Source: Pogona vitticeps (taxonomy: Eukaryota; Chordata; Lepidosauria; Squamata; Agamidae). Taken from it: 64,000 nucleotides of DNA. A program made the translations under genes and the position numbers. The stretch is taken from assembly GCF_051106095.1 (NCBI RefSeq), contig NC_135784.1:148401428-148465427 (forward strand). Reading direction: 5' to 3'. Shown here one piece after another: positions 34,108 through 43,101 of this stretch; position 1 is the stretch's first letter; each line of letters begins with the position of its first letter. A model generated the notes under the pieces. It saw nothing but the letters and a program-made list of their open reading frames with translations. It did not search any database and was not told the DNA's origin.

Positions 34108-34611
34108 CAGTGGGGTCTTGTCTTGAGAACTTAATCCGTATTGGAAGGCAGTTCTCAAGTCAAAATGTTCTCAAGTCAAATCTGCATTTCCCATAGGAAT
34201 GCATTGAAAACCATTTGATCCGTATCTGCTCTTTTCCGTCCATAGAAACTAATGGGAAGCTGCTATTCTGCCTACGACCACTAGAGGGGGATATTTTGTT
34301 TCTTTTTTTCTTAGGTCAAGAAAGGTTCAGGGAAGGCAGGGAAAATACAGTCCAGGCAGTACCAGGCAGTCTGAAGACTCCCAATCCACTCTCTAAACGC
34401 TGGGAGGCGTTAGGAAGCAGACAGGCACCCTTTTCACTGGCCAACAGTTAACTGAAAGTTCAAATTTTGCACTTTCCCTGCCTCCCACGTGGTTTTTTTT
34501 AATTCTTAACTCAAATCTAAGTATGTAAGTCAAGTCAATATTTTCCTATGAGAGTGGTTCTTAAGTCAAAATGTTCTTAACTCAAGGCGTTCTTAAGTCA
34601 AGACCCCACTG
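34108..34611. mobile_element. Tigger-like MITE 4, variant ends (504 bp)
   Basis: CAGTGGGGTCTTGTCTTGAG and CTTAAGTCAAGACCCCACTG are flanked by TA (34106-34107, 34612-34613). Subterminal repeats of TTCTCAAGTCAAAATG replace the AACGATG words of the other copies, so this is a separate subfamily. Confidence 0.85.
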
Positions 34612-36597
34612 TACAACTGGTGGAAAACCTTCACAAAATATGTGAAGTGATCCTACCATTTGATCATCACTCCAGATATGTAAGAGAGCTACTTCTGGAT
34701 CTTTTGTCAGAGACACATTCTGTTTTCAAATCTGAAGCCTTGCAGAATAACCACTTGTGGGAAAGTATGGATACTTACTAGGCTCTCAAACCTTGCTCCA
34801 GTTACAAACCTTTGTTTTTAAATTTTGTAAGAAGCTGTAGGGCTGACCCTGATGTTTGACACATTGATATAGCAGACACAGGCAAGTTTGGGGTAACATC
34901 AGCATGTAGTAAATATTTCCTCTCTTATAATTGTGTTTTTTCACCAGAGGTGAGGAAATGTTTGAGGGTTTTTTACCTCCTGGCTTGTTCTCCCCCCCCC
35001 CCCCCAAAAAAAGAAAACTTGGCTAGCTTTGGGTATTCTGCATCTAGATCTAGAGGGATGTGTTTCTCAGTGTGGGTAGTGGGAGTCATTTGGTATTTTG
35101 CTTCAGTCAGCCAATATCTTGGGTTGCCCTTACTTAGAAAGATGAAAACAGGAGTCAATGAGCAGCAGCAGATGAAAACGTTGCTCCAAATCAGCCTCCT
35201 AGATGGACCTGCCCCTGCTGTTGAAAGGAGAACAATTTTGGTTGACAAATAGCTGGAAACAAGAGTTTCCTCCTCAGCATGTGGACACAGCTTTCATGCT
35301 TAGGCTGTGTGAATAATTTTGAAAATAAGCAGAAAAAGTAACTGGAAGTCTTTGATGGGGGGGGCGGCACAACAGGGCACCCTTTGCAGCTGTGTGAACC
35401 TCAGAATGTGTGACGTTGGATGCTGATCTTCCTGGTGCCAGTCATTCAGATGCCCATTATGTGTAGCATAAGTCCTAGGTCATGGTGGGGGGAAATCAAT
35501 TTAAAGTAACCTAACAGTAATGGACTCAGTTTATATAGGCTAGAGGGGGCCAGCAACTCACAAGTTGTTCTTGGAGACTGCTTTTACAACCTGCCATGTG
35601 TCCCTGAAGTTGCTGTCACCTCTCTTACTCTACACCTCCACCACAAGGGATGATCATAATTAGTGAAGTATTTTTTTTGTCATCCTTGTCCCCAGTACCA
35701 CCGGGGTCCTATTAGTCTAACACAGAGCTGACTAGTGCTCTGTCAGTGGTCCGCATACACTCACTTTCCCAGCACAATTATGCTGATGGATCTTGTAGCA
35801 CATGTGACAGGCTAGTGCCAGGAGGGTCTGCATTCTTGGTTGCCTGCTGAGGCTCCCATACCTGTCAGTCTCGTGGCCTGTTTCCATGGTCTTATTGCCC
35901 ACCTAAGATAGCTTTATCCTTGACATGCTCTTTTTCAACATAGAGCTGCAATACAGTGAATCATCTAACTTTTTTAAAAAGTTCATGTATCCCAAACTAT
36001 CTCCGAAACGCTAGCGCTAGAAATATAAAAATTTTCAGATACTGTACTACCAATGTCACAACTTAAGTAACTGGTATGTAATTTCCTGAAATGAGTTTCC
36101 TCAAAGCCCCACTTGGTTTCACTGGTAATTAGATTTTATTAGCTCCTGATCATAGGCAATTTCTGGATGCTTATGTTAACCACGCAAGATAAACTTCAGT
36201 GACAAGATCCTTTTCCTCTAGCTAGAGTATTTAATAGAAGTGAGTCCACTCCCTCACATTTCATAAATATTTTACTATATCTTTTCCTGAGACAACACTG
36301 AAGAAATGACACTTGGCTACAATGTAAAGCAGTGAGTATATAGCTTGTATAACAGTGTAAATGTGCTGTCCCCTCAAAATAACGTGACACACAGCCATTA
36401 ATATCTAAACCGCTGGGAACAAAAATGAGTACACCCGTAAGTGACAATGTCCAAATTAGGCCCAAGTAGCCATTTTCCCTCCTTGGTGTCATGAGACCCG
36501 TTAGTGTCACAAGTCTCAGGTGTGGAGGGGGAGCAGGTGTTATCACTCTCACTCTCTCAGCCTGGTCACTGGAAGAGCACCTCATAGTAATGAACTA

Positions 36598-36990
36598 CAG
36601 TGGTGCCTCACATTACGACGTTAATTCGTTTCAGCGAAATCGCTGTAGAACGAAAATGTAATGCGAAATTTAAAAGCCCATAGAAATGCATTAAACCCCG
36701 ATTAATGCGTTCCTAGGGGCTTGAAACTCACCGTCCAGCGAAGATCCCCAATAGCGCAGCCATATTCGCTGCCTGTGCAGTGAGGAATCCATCGCAGAAA
36801 AGAGCGGGGGAGCCATGTTTTTTACCCAGCGGCCATTTTGAAACCGCCGATCAGCTGGCCAAAAATTATCGCTTTGTGAGAAATTCCCCCATAGGAAACA
36901 TCGTTTTGCGATCGCTTTTGCAATCGCAAAACCTTCAACATAAAGCAATTTTGTCGTAAAACGGAGTGCTCATAATGCGAGGCACCACTG
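36598..36990. mobile_element. Tigger-like MITE 5 (393 bp), nested in the Tc1 element
   Basis: CAGTGGTGCCTCACATTACG and GCGAGGCACCACTG are flanked by TA. The shared palindrome (GCCCATAGAAATGCATTAAA ... GCGTTCCTAGGGGC) is present. A 21-base host word GCACCTCATAGTAATGAACT+A lies both just left of the element and 16 bases beyond its right end. Confidence 0.87.
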
Positions 36991-37079
36991 TATCTGCGTT
37001 CCTCATGGCACCTCATAGTAATGAACTATCTGAGGATCTGAAAAAACAAATTGCTGCTCTACATAAAGATGGCCTAGGC

Positions 37080-37651
37080 CAGGGTGGGCAATTAATTTCT
37101 ATGGGGGGGCACATAAAAAGTCTGAACTGTGTTTGGGGGCCGAACCAACTTTACTTAAAAATAGCCCCCCCCTTAGGTGGGTAGTAATAGGCCCCCATTG
37201 GGTGAGGCCCTGCGGTGAATGAACTACAAGGCTGATATAGTTAACTCCCTAAACATTTTCGGGAGTTAACTATGTGAGCATTGTAATTCGTTCACCGCAG
37301 GGGGGCAAAGGAAAAAAAAAAACCCGACACTGAGCTAACTCATCTGTTCTCCGTTCCCCTGCGGCCTTCCTCTCCAACTGTTTTCTATCCCACGCAGGCG
37401 ACGTGATGCATCATCACGTCGCCTGCGCAAGGATCGCTTCTGGCCTCTTGAGCTGCAGGCTCCATAGCCTGCAGCTGAAGAGTAACAGTCAAAACTCGTG
37501 AAATTCCAGTGTTGGATCTCGCAATTTTTGCTTACTGCCATGCTGGGTGACCGGAGCCAGAGCTCCGGCTTACTCAGCGGTGATGGGCGGGCCAGACTGG
37601 AGCAGCTCGAGGGCCATATGTGGCCCGCAGGCCGCACTTTGCCCAGGTCTG
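37080..37651. mobile_element. hAT-type non-autonomous element (572 bp) made of hairpins, nested in the Tc1 element
   Basis: The ends CAGGGTGGGCAA and TTTGCCCAGGTCTG are flanked by the 8-bp duplication GCCTAGGC (37072-37079, 37652-37659). The interior is a string of palindromes: about 37209-37303 (GTTAACTCCC/GGGAGTTAAC core), 37394-37428 (16-bp arms CGCAGGCGACGTGATG, 3-base loop), about 37445-37482 (AGCTGCAGGCT arms) and about 37540-37580. No transposase. Confidence 0.85.
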
Positions 37652-38788
37652 GCCTAGGCTATAAGAAGGCAAAAACCCTGAAACTGAGCTGCAGCACGGA
37701 GTAGTTTAACAGGACAGGTTCCACTCAGAACAGGCCTCGCCATAGTCGACCCAAGAAGTGGAGTGCCCGTGCTCAGTATCATATCCAGAGCTTGGCTTTA
37801 GGAAATGGACGTCTGAATGCTGTCAGCATTGCTGCAGAGTTTGAAGGGGGGGGGGGTGTTCAGCCTGTCAATGCTCAGACCATACGCTGCACACTGCATC
37901 AAACTGGTCTTCAGGGCTGTCGTCCCAGAAGGAAGCCTCTTCTACAAATGATACACAAGAAAGCCCACATATGGTTTGCTGCAGACAAGCAGACTAAGGA
38001 CACAGATTTCTAGACCCATGTCCTGTGGTCCGATGAGACCAAGATAATCTTATTTGGTTCAGATGGTGTCAAGCGTGTGTGGACGATGGAGGTACGCAAG
38101 GTCTCTAACATCCGCCAGCTCTGTGATGTCATCATGGAGGAGTGGAAGAGGATTCCACTGGCAACCTGTGAAGCTCTGGTGAACTTTATGCCCAGGAGGG
38201 TTAAGGCAGTGCTAGAAAATAATGGTGGCCACATAAAATATTGACACTTTGTGCCCAATTTGGACATTGTTACTTAGGGGTGTGTCACTTTTGTTGCCAG
38301 CGGTTTAGACATTAATGACTGTGTGTTGCTTTATTTTGAGGGGACAGCACATTTACACTGTTATACAAGCTGTATACTCAGTGCTTTACATTGTAGCCAA
38401 GTGTCATTTCTTCAGTGTTGTCCCAGGAAAAGATATACTAAAACATTTATGAAATGTGAGGGTGTACTCCTGTGATATACTATATGTGCTAAGTAGTTCA
38501 TCTGTCTCTCATGCATCTTTCCGCCAATACTTTGATTTCTTAATGAGATGTAATCAATATTTCAAGTTACTTTGGTGGTAATATGCAATAATTTTAACAG
38601 TAATAATTCGGTGGATGTAATTGAAAAATCAGTATCTTCAAATCTCTAAATATGGAACTCAATTTCTGCATAAGTGGAAGTGAGTTCCAGGGCAAATCAG
38701 GGGCAGAATGAATGGTGGTGTGTGAAAAAAAAACCTAGCATGGAGGGAAACACTAGGGGTGGGATTATTAGAGATATATAGCACTTCC

Positions 38789-38993
38789 AGGAAGACTCCC
38801 TGGAAAAAACCCTGATATTGGGAAAGTGTGAAGGCAAGAGGAGAAGGGGACAACAGAGAATGAGATGGTTGGACAGTGTCACCAAAGCAACCAACATGAA
38901 TTTGACACAACTCCGGGAGGCAGTGGAAGACAGGAGGGCCTGGCGTGCTCTGATCTATGGGGTCACAAAGAGTTGGACATGACTAAACAACAA
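38789..38993 (+). mobile_element. BovB LINE 3' fragment
   Basis: GAAGACTCCCTGGAAAAAAC ... GTGTGAAGGCAAGAGGAGAA ... GGTCACAAAGAGTTGGACAT matches the last about 200 bases of the copy at 6945-8275. It is severely 5'-truncated. Confidence 0.85.
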
Positions 38994-39345
38994 GAATAGC
39001 ACTTAGAGTGGTGGTGGAATGTATGGGTTTTAATGTGGGAGAAGCTGAATATATTTGTTGCAGTTTTACTCTAGTTTGAATTAGGTGGAAATGGGGCTTT
39101 AATTATCTCCTTTGTTCATGTGAGAAATAATCCAGTGGCAGGATCAGTGAGCAGGGAAGTTCCTTCAAAGTCCGCTGCTTTAAATTATGATGACACCGTA
39201 CTTATTTTATATCTTCTAATATGGCAGCCAAAATTTTGTTGCTTAGTGTAGTAAACTGCACTAGAGTGGTCCCATTTGAATCAATGGAACTTACAAAGGA
39301 GTTGACTCACTCAATCCCCATTGATTCAGTGGGCATACTCTAGTG

Positions 39346-39481
39346 CAGTGGTTCTTAACCTTTGTTACTCGGATGTTTTTGAACTGCAACTCCCAGAAAC
39401 CCCAGCCAGCACAGTTGGTGGTGAAGGCTTCTGGGAGTTGCAGTCCAAAACTCCTGAGTAACCCAAGGTTAAGAACCACTG
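39346..39481. mobile_element. hAT-type MITE (136 bp) with 8-bp TSD, nested in a palindromic repeat
   Basis: CAGTGGTTCTTAACCTTTGT and GGTTAAGAACCACTG ends; perfect 8-bp duplication CTCTAGTG at 39338-39345 and 39482-39489. It has the same length (136 bp) as the copy at 14204. The surrounding sequence (about 39240-39505) is itself a palindromic unit (GCACTAGAGTGGTCCCATTT / GGGCATACTCTAGTGCAATT). Confidence 0.9.
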
Positions 39482-39579
39482 CTCTAGTGCAATTTACCAT
39501 GCAAAGCCAGAAAATTTTGGCCAGCATGGTGTTAAAAAGAGAACAGAGTAAGAACAAAACATTTTTAGAATGGCTTATT

Positions 39580-41925
39580 TATTTATTTTTTATTTATTTA
39601 TTTTATTTCTATCCCGCCTATCTGATCATATTAGACCACTCTAGGCGGCTTACAGTAAAAACAACAATGTAATTTTAAGACTTTACAGCAGAAACGTAAA
39701 TAAAAAAAAAATAAAGAACAGAATAAGAAAAAAGATCGTCAAGGGTTTTCTGTTGGGAAGGCCCGCCTATACATCAATGTTTTTAGTTGTTTCTTAAAAA
39801 TGCCCAGCGAGGGAGCCGCGCGAATCTCAGGGGGCAAGTTGTTCCAAAGGCGAGGAGCTGCCACCGCCGAGAAGGCCCGATTTCTGGTCTTTTCCTTTCG
39901 GGCCTCTCTCGGCGTTAGGCTCCTCAGCCTTATCTCCTGGCTCGCGCGAGTGACACGGGTAGATCTAGGTGGGAGAAGGCGTTCCGCCAAGTATCGAGGT
40001 CCTAAACCGTTTAGGGCTTTGTAAGTAAGAGTTAACACTTTGAAATCAATGCGGAATTGGATGGGCAGCCAATGCAATGCGGCCAGAGTGGGGGAGATAT
40101 GTTGGTATCTTCTCAGCCCACTGAGTAGTCTGGCCGCCGCATTCTGCACCACCTGTAGTTTCCGCAGCAATCTCAAAGGTAGCCCCACGTAGAGCGCATT
40201 ACAGTGGTCTAATCTCGAGACTACAAGCGCATGCACCAGAGTGGTGAGAGACCCCACATCAAGGTAGGGCCGCAGCTGGGCTATCCGCCTGAGATGGAAA
40301 AAAGCGGAACGGACCACGGACGCCACCTGGGTCTCCATGGTGAGCGCCGGGTCAAGATGGACACCCAAGCTACGGACCCCATCCCTGGCGGGCAGGGTCA
40401 CCCCCCCCCAAAAAATGAGGGAGTTTCCCATGTCCCCAGGTGTGGGGGCGCCCACCCTCAGTACCTCCGTCTTGTCCGGGTTCAGCCTCAGCCCGTTCTC
40501 CTGCATCCACTCCTGTACAGCCTCCAGGCAACGCCGAAGGGACAGAATGGCATCTCCTGCAGTTGGAAAAAAGGAGATGTAGAGCTGTGTGTCATCCGCA
40601 TATTGATGGCACTGCGCTCCACACCTCCTGATGACCCCTCCCAGCGGCCTCATGTAGATATTAAACAGCATTGGGGAGATGATCGACCCCTGTGGGACCC
40701 CACAATTAAGGCACCACGGGGCCGAAACATTCTCCCCAAGCTGTACTCTCTGGGGACGGTCCTCCAAGAAGGAACGGAGCCAAGCAAAAGCCCGGCCACC
40801 TATCCCCAACTCGGCGAGCCTCCCCAGGAGGATACCATGGTCAATGGTATCAAAGGCCGCTGAGATATCGAGGAGGACCAACAGAGACACTTTGCCCCTG
40901 TTGGCCTCCCTCAATAAGTCATCACACAGGGCGACCAATGCCGTTTCTGTCCCATGGCGCGGCCTGAAGCCCGACTGGAATGGATCCAGGGCATCTGTTT
41001 CATCCAGGAACGCCTGGAGCTGATCGGCCACCACCCTCTCGACTACCTTGCTTAAGAAAGAAACATTGGCGATGGGCCTATAGTTGCCAATTTCGTCCGC
41101 CGCCAAACTGGGTTTCTTTCTTATGGGCCTAATGAGTGTTTCCTTGAGGGCAGAGGGAAATCTACCCTCAAGGAAAGACCCATTAATTATTACAGTAGCC
41201 CATTCCGTTGTTGAGGGCCTGGCTGCCTTGATTAGCCAGGCCGGGCAGGGGTCCAAAGAGGAGGTGGTGGCACGACAGCGATCAAGCGTCCTGGCCACAG
41301 TGTCGGGCGATACGGGCTGAAAAGAGTCAAAAGACACCGGGCAAGACGGAGCGCTGGACATCTCAACTCGACTCTCTGTATTCAAAAAAGGAGTGAGATC
41401 CCGGCGGATGGCCTCCACTTTGGATTTTAAAAATGCTGCAAATTGGTCCGGGGTAAGACTAGGGGGAGGCCTATCTCCCGGGCCAATTCCGGATAGGTCA
41501 CGTACTATACAGAATAGTTCCGCCTGCTGGTTGGATGCCTCACTTATCCGGTTAGCGAGGTAAGTTCTACTGGCAGCCTTTACCTTAGACTGGTAAAGGT
41601 TAGTTGCGACCTTAACAGCTATACGATTGAAAACCGTCGGGTCCTTTCTCCATTTGCGCTCCAGCCGTCTCCTGACCCGCTTCGACACCCGAAGATCCTG
41701 GTTAAACCAGGGTGCCGGGCGATCTCTGCGGCGGAGAGGGCGTTTAGGTGCGATCGTGTCAACGGCACTAGTCGCGGCGGTGAGCCAGCCGTGAACCAGG
41801 GCCTCGACAGGAACGCCAGCCAGGTCAGCCGTAACCCCTCTCATGGCATCCTGGAATCCAATCGGATCCAGTAGCCTTCGAGGGCGGACCATGACAATAG
41901 ATCCCTGCTCCCTGCGAGGGTTTCC
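39580..41925 (-). mobile_element. L2-clade LINE, 5'-truncated, with long open frame
   Basis: Antisense LINE with a 3' tail GCCGCCTAGAGTGGTCTAAT ... ATAGGCGGGATAGAAATAAA, then TAAA repeats (plus strand 39580-39660). The body carries the 717-codon open frame described below. The endonuclease domain and 5'UTR are absent, so insertion was truncated at about 41925. The long intact frame argues for a recent insertion. It lies about 1.1 kb upstream of the WIPI1 start codon. Confidence 0.88.
39739..41892 (-). CDS. L2 LINE reverse transcriptase (717 codons, N-terminally truncated)
   Basis: The frame opens with an endonuclease-RT linker (APWFNQDLRVSKRVRRRLER, about residues 60-80). Reverse transcriptase follows: IGNYRPIANVSFLSKVVERV (about 265), FQSGFRPRHGTETALVALCD, LLVLLDISAAFDTIDHGILL (motif A) and CGVPQGSIISPMLFNIYM. 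Motif C is QYADDTQLY (catalytic YADD), then NPDKTEVLRVG. The C-terminal part includes HALVVSRLDHCNALYVGLP and FKVLTLTYKALNGLGPRYL. The SAAFD..DH and YADDTQLY words are typical of the L2/CR1 group. A full ORF2 would also carry an APE-type endonuclease at the N-terminus, which is missing. All catalytic residues visible to me are kept and there is no internal stop. The true start codon is upstream in full-length elements, so the ATG at 41892 is only the first in the remaining piece. Confidence 0.85.
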   Translation of the reverse strand: MVRPRRLLDPIGFQDAMRGVTADLAGVPVEALVHGWLTAATSAVDTIAPKRPLRRRDRPAPWFNQDLRVSKRVRRRLERKWRKDPTVFNRIAVKVATNLYQSKVKAASRTYLANRISEASNQQAELFCIVRDLSGIGPGDRPPPSLTPDQFAAFLKSKVEAIRRDLTPFLNTESRVEMSSAPSCPVSFDSFQPVSPDTVARTLDRCRATTSSLDPCPAWLIKAARPSTTEWATVIINGSFLEGRFPSALKETLIRPIRKKPSLAADEIGNYRPIANVSFLSKVVERVVADQLQAFLDETDALDPFQSGFRPRHGTETALVALCDDLLREANRGKVSLLVLLDISAAFDTIDHGILLGRLAELGIGGRAFAWLRSFLEDRPQRVQLGENVSAPWCLNCGVPQGSIISPMLFNIYMRPLGGVIRRCGAQCHQYADDTQLYISFFPTAGDAILSLRRCLEAVQEWMQENGLRLNPDKTEVLRVGAPTPGDMGNSLIFWGGVTLPARDGVRSLGVHLDPALTMETQVASVVRSAFFHLRRIAQLRPYLDVGSLTTLVHALVVSRLDHCNALYVGLPLRLLRKLQVVQNAAARLLSGLRRYQHISPTLAALHWLPIQFRIDFKVLTLTYKALNGLGPRYLAERLLPPRSTRVTRASQEIRLRSLTPREARKEKTRNRAFSAVAAPRLWNNLPPEIRAAPSLGIFKKQLKTLMYRRAFPTENP

Positions 41926-41970
41926 ACTGTTTCCACTGTTGCATCTATGATACTGGTGGTAGTGGAGGGT

Positions 41971-42003
41971 GAAGTTTGCTTTTGATTCCCAAAAGCAAAC
42001 TTC
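41971..42003. repeat. perfect 14-bp inverted repeat
   Basis: GAAGTTTGCTTTTG, a 5-base loop ATTCC, then CAAAAGCAAACTTC. It lies about 45 bases beyond the truncated 5' end of the L2 copy. Confidence 0.8.
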
Positions 42004-42652
42004 AAAAGTTACAGTACTTGCATCTGTTACTCAGAAGAAACAGTGACCAGAATTTGATGTTATAAATGTTGCAAAGGATTATAACTGAAGACAGTAAATA
42101 AGATGGGCTGGGGAGTGTATCCAGTAACCAGCTGAGTCTGCAGCAAAAACAGCAAAGACACTTCCAGGCGTTATGAAGACTCCTTTTTATCGGGCCCAAG
42201 CTCCTAAACGTGCGCTGCCCACGGAGTGCTGCCAGGCACCTGAGAAGGAGGCTTGCAATCCATGATAACGTCTCGTTCGTCGTTAAAATGCCAGGAGGCT
42301 CCTTGATGTTTTTGTGGGCAAGGGCTAACTCGTTTCCTTTGAAACCACCTGGGCACAGGATGGCCCTACACCATTACATCGATGGTAGTTAATTGCCTCG
42401 TCTATTAAAAGCAGAGATAATCTTCGCCACCACCGCTAGAGGAAGGAAGGAAGTAATGGACGCAGTTCCCAAAGGAAGCGACCTCGTCCGCGAGCAGGCA
42501 TCAGGGAAAGGGCTTGGCTCCAGGGAAGCTGGGCCGCGGCCGCTGCCACCTCACGACCGCCCAGCCCGCCGGCTGCCCACGCCTGTGCCCTCCCCCCCTC
42601 CACCACTGCCGCCGCCTCCCTCTCGCGTCTGATGCAACCACCACAACACAAC

Positions 42653-42658
42653 CACGTG
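42653..42658. promoter_or_regulatory. CACGTG E-box (candidate TFEB/MITF site)
   Basis: CCACGTGG lies about 380 bases upstream of the WIPI1 start codon. WIPI1 is reported as responsive to TFEB, whose CLEAR motif has a CACGTG core. Only the core matches here, not the full GTCACGTGAC. Confidence 0.4.
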
Positions 42659-43033
42659 GCCCTCACCAGCTGTTTGCCCGCCTGAACCAATCGGGGTCGG
42701 CCCTGCTGGCGTCGGGGGCGGGGCCTGAGGAGCCGAGCCGCTTCGGTCGGGCCAGGCTGAGAGGCCCGGCTGCTGACGAGGGCGGGACGAGGTGGCCCGT
42801 TTGGGTTCGCGGCGCCCAATAGGAGCGCTCGGCCCGGCGGAGGGCGTCGACCCCCCTCCCCTCCCGAAGCCGGCGGCGGTTGGGGTGGCGATGAGACTGG
42901 CCGTCGCTTCGGCTCGGAGCCGGAACCGGGGAGGTGTCGCGGCGGAGGCCGGTGCGGGGAAGGGGGAGGCAGGCCTCGAACCCGGTCCGGGGGACGGAAT
43001 TGAGCCCGGGGATTCGGCGCCCGCTAGAGTCCA

Positions 43034-43101
43034 ATGGAGGCCGCCGGCGGAGAGGGGGAGCCGGAGGCGCTGACCTGCTTCTCCTACAACCAGGACTGCA
43101 C
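43034..43101 (+). CDS. WIPI1: WIPI1 coding exon 1
   Basis: 23 residues, [20 protein letters not shown] and DCT. The donor GTACGT at 43102 leaves AC, completed by A from exon 2 to give Thr. The ATG context is CCAATGG, with G at +4 but C at -3. Confidence 0.93.

Larger units (their letters stand above)
36226..38486 (+). mobile_element. Tc1-like transposon, internally deleted, with two nested insertions
   Basis: Long terminal inverted repeats of about 230 bp: left about 36226-36460, right about 38250-38486, sharing GACAACACTGAAGAAATGAC and its complement. Transposase pieces are NELSEDLKKQIAALHKDGLG (N-terminal helix-turn-helix), TIRCTLHQTGLQGCRPRRKP and VLWSDETKIILFGSDGVKRV (second catalytic Asp), then NIRQLCDVIMEEWKRIP. 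Between VWTMEV and RKVSN the stretch that normally holds the DNDPKH and SPDLNPIE words is missing, as if deleted. A MITE (36598-36990) and a hAT element (37080-37651) are inserted in the transposase gene. Non-functional. Confidence 0.9.
26051..42400. other. intergenic region between PRKAR1A and WIPI1
   Basis: About 16 kb between the two divergent promoters. It is occupied by mobile elements listed separately (29085, 33496, 34108, 36226, 38789, 39346, 39580). I found no supported host gene. The stretches 26300-29050, 29290-30180, 30260-31650, 32470-33490, 34620-36220 and 41930-42400 show nothing that I can name beyond simple repeats and short MITE-like patches (for example about 31140-31240). 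Confidence 0.65.

Noticed and set aside
40231-40863. Plus-strand open frame of 210 codons
   Set aside because: It is antisense to the L2 reverse transcriptase frame, which has clear RT motifs.
26051-42400. Shared bidirectional promoter for PRKAR1A and WIPI1
   Set aside because: The genes are head to head, but their CpG-rich promoters are about 17 kb apart and each has its own elements.
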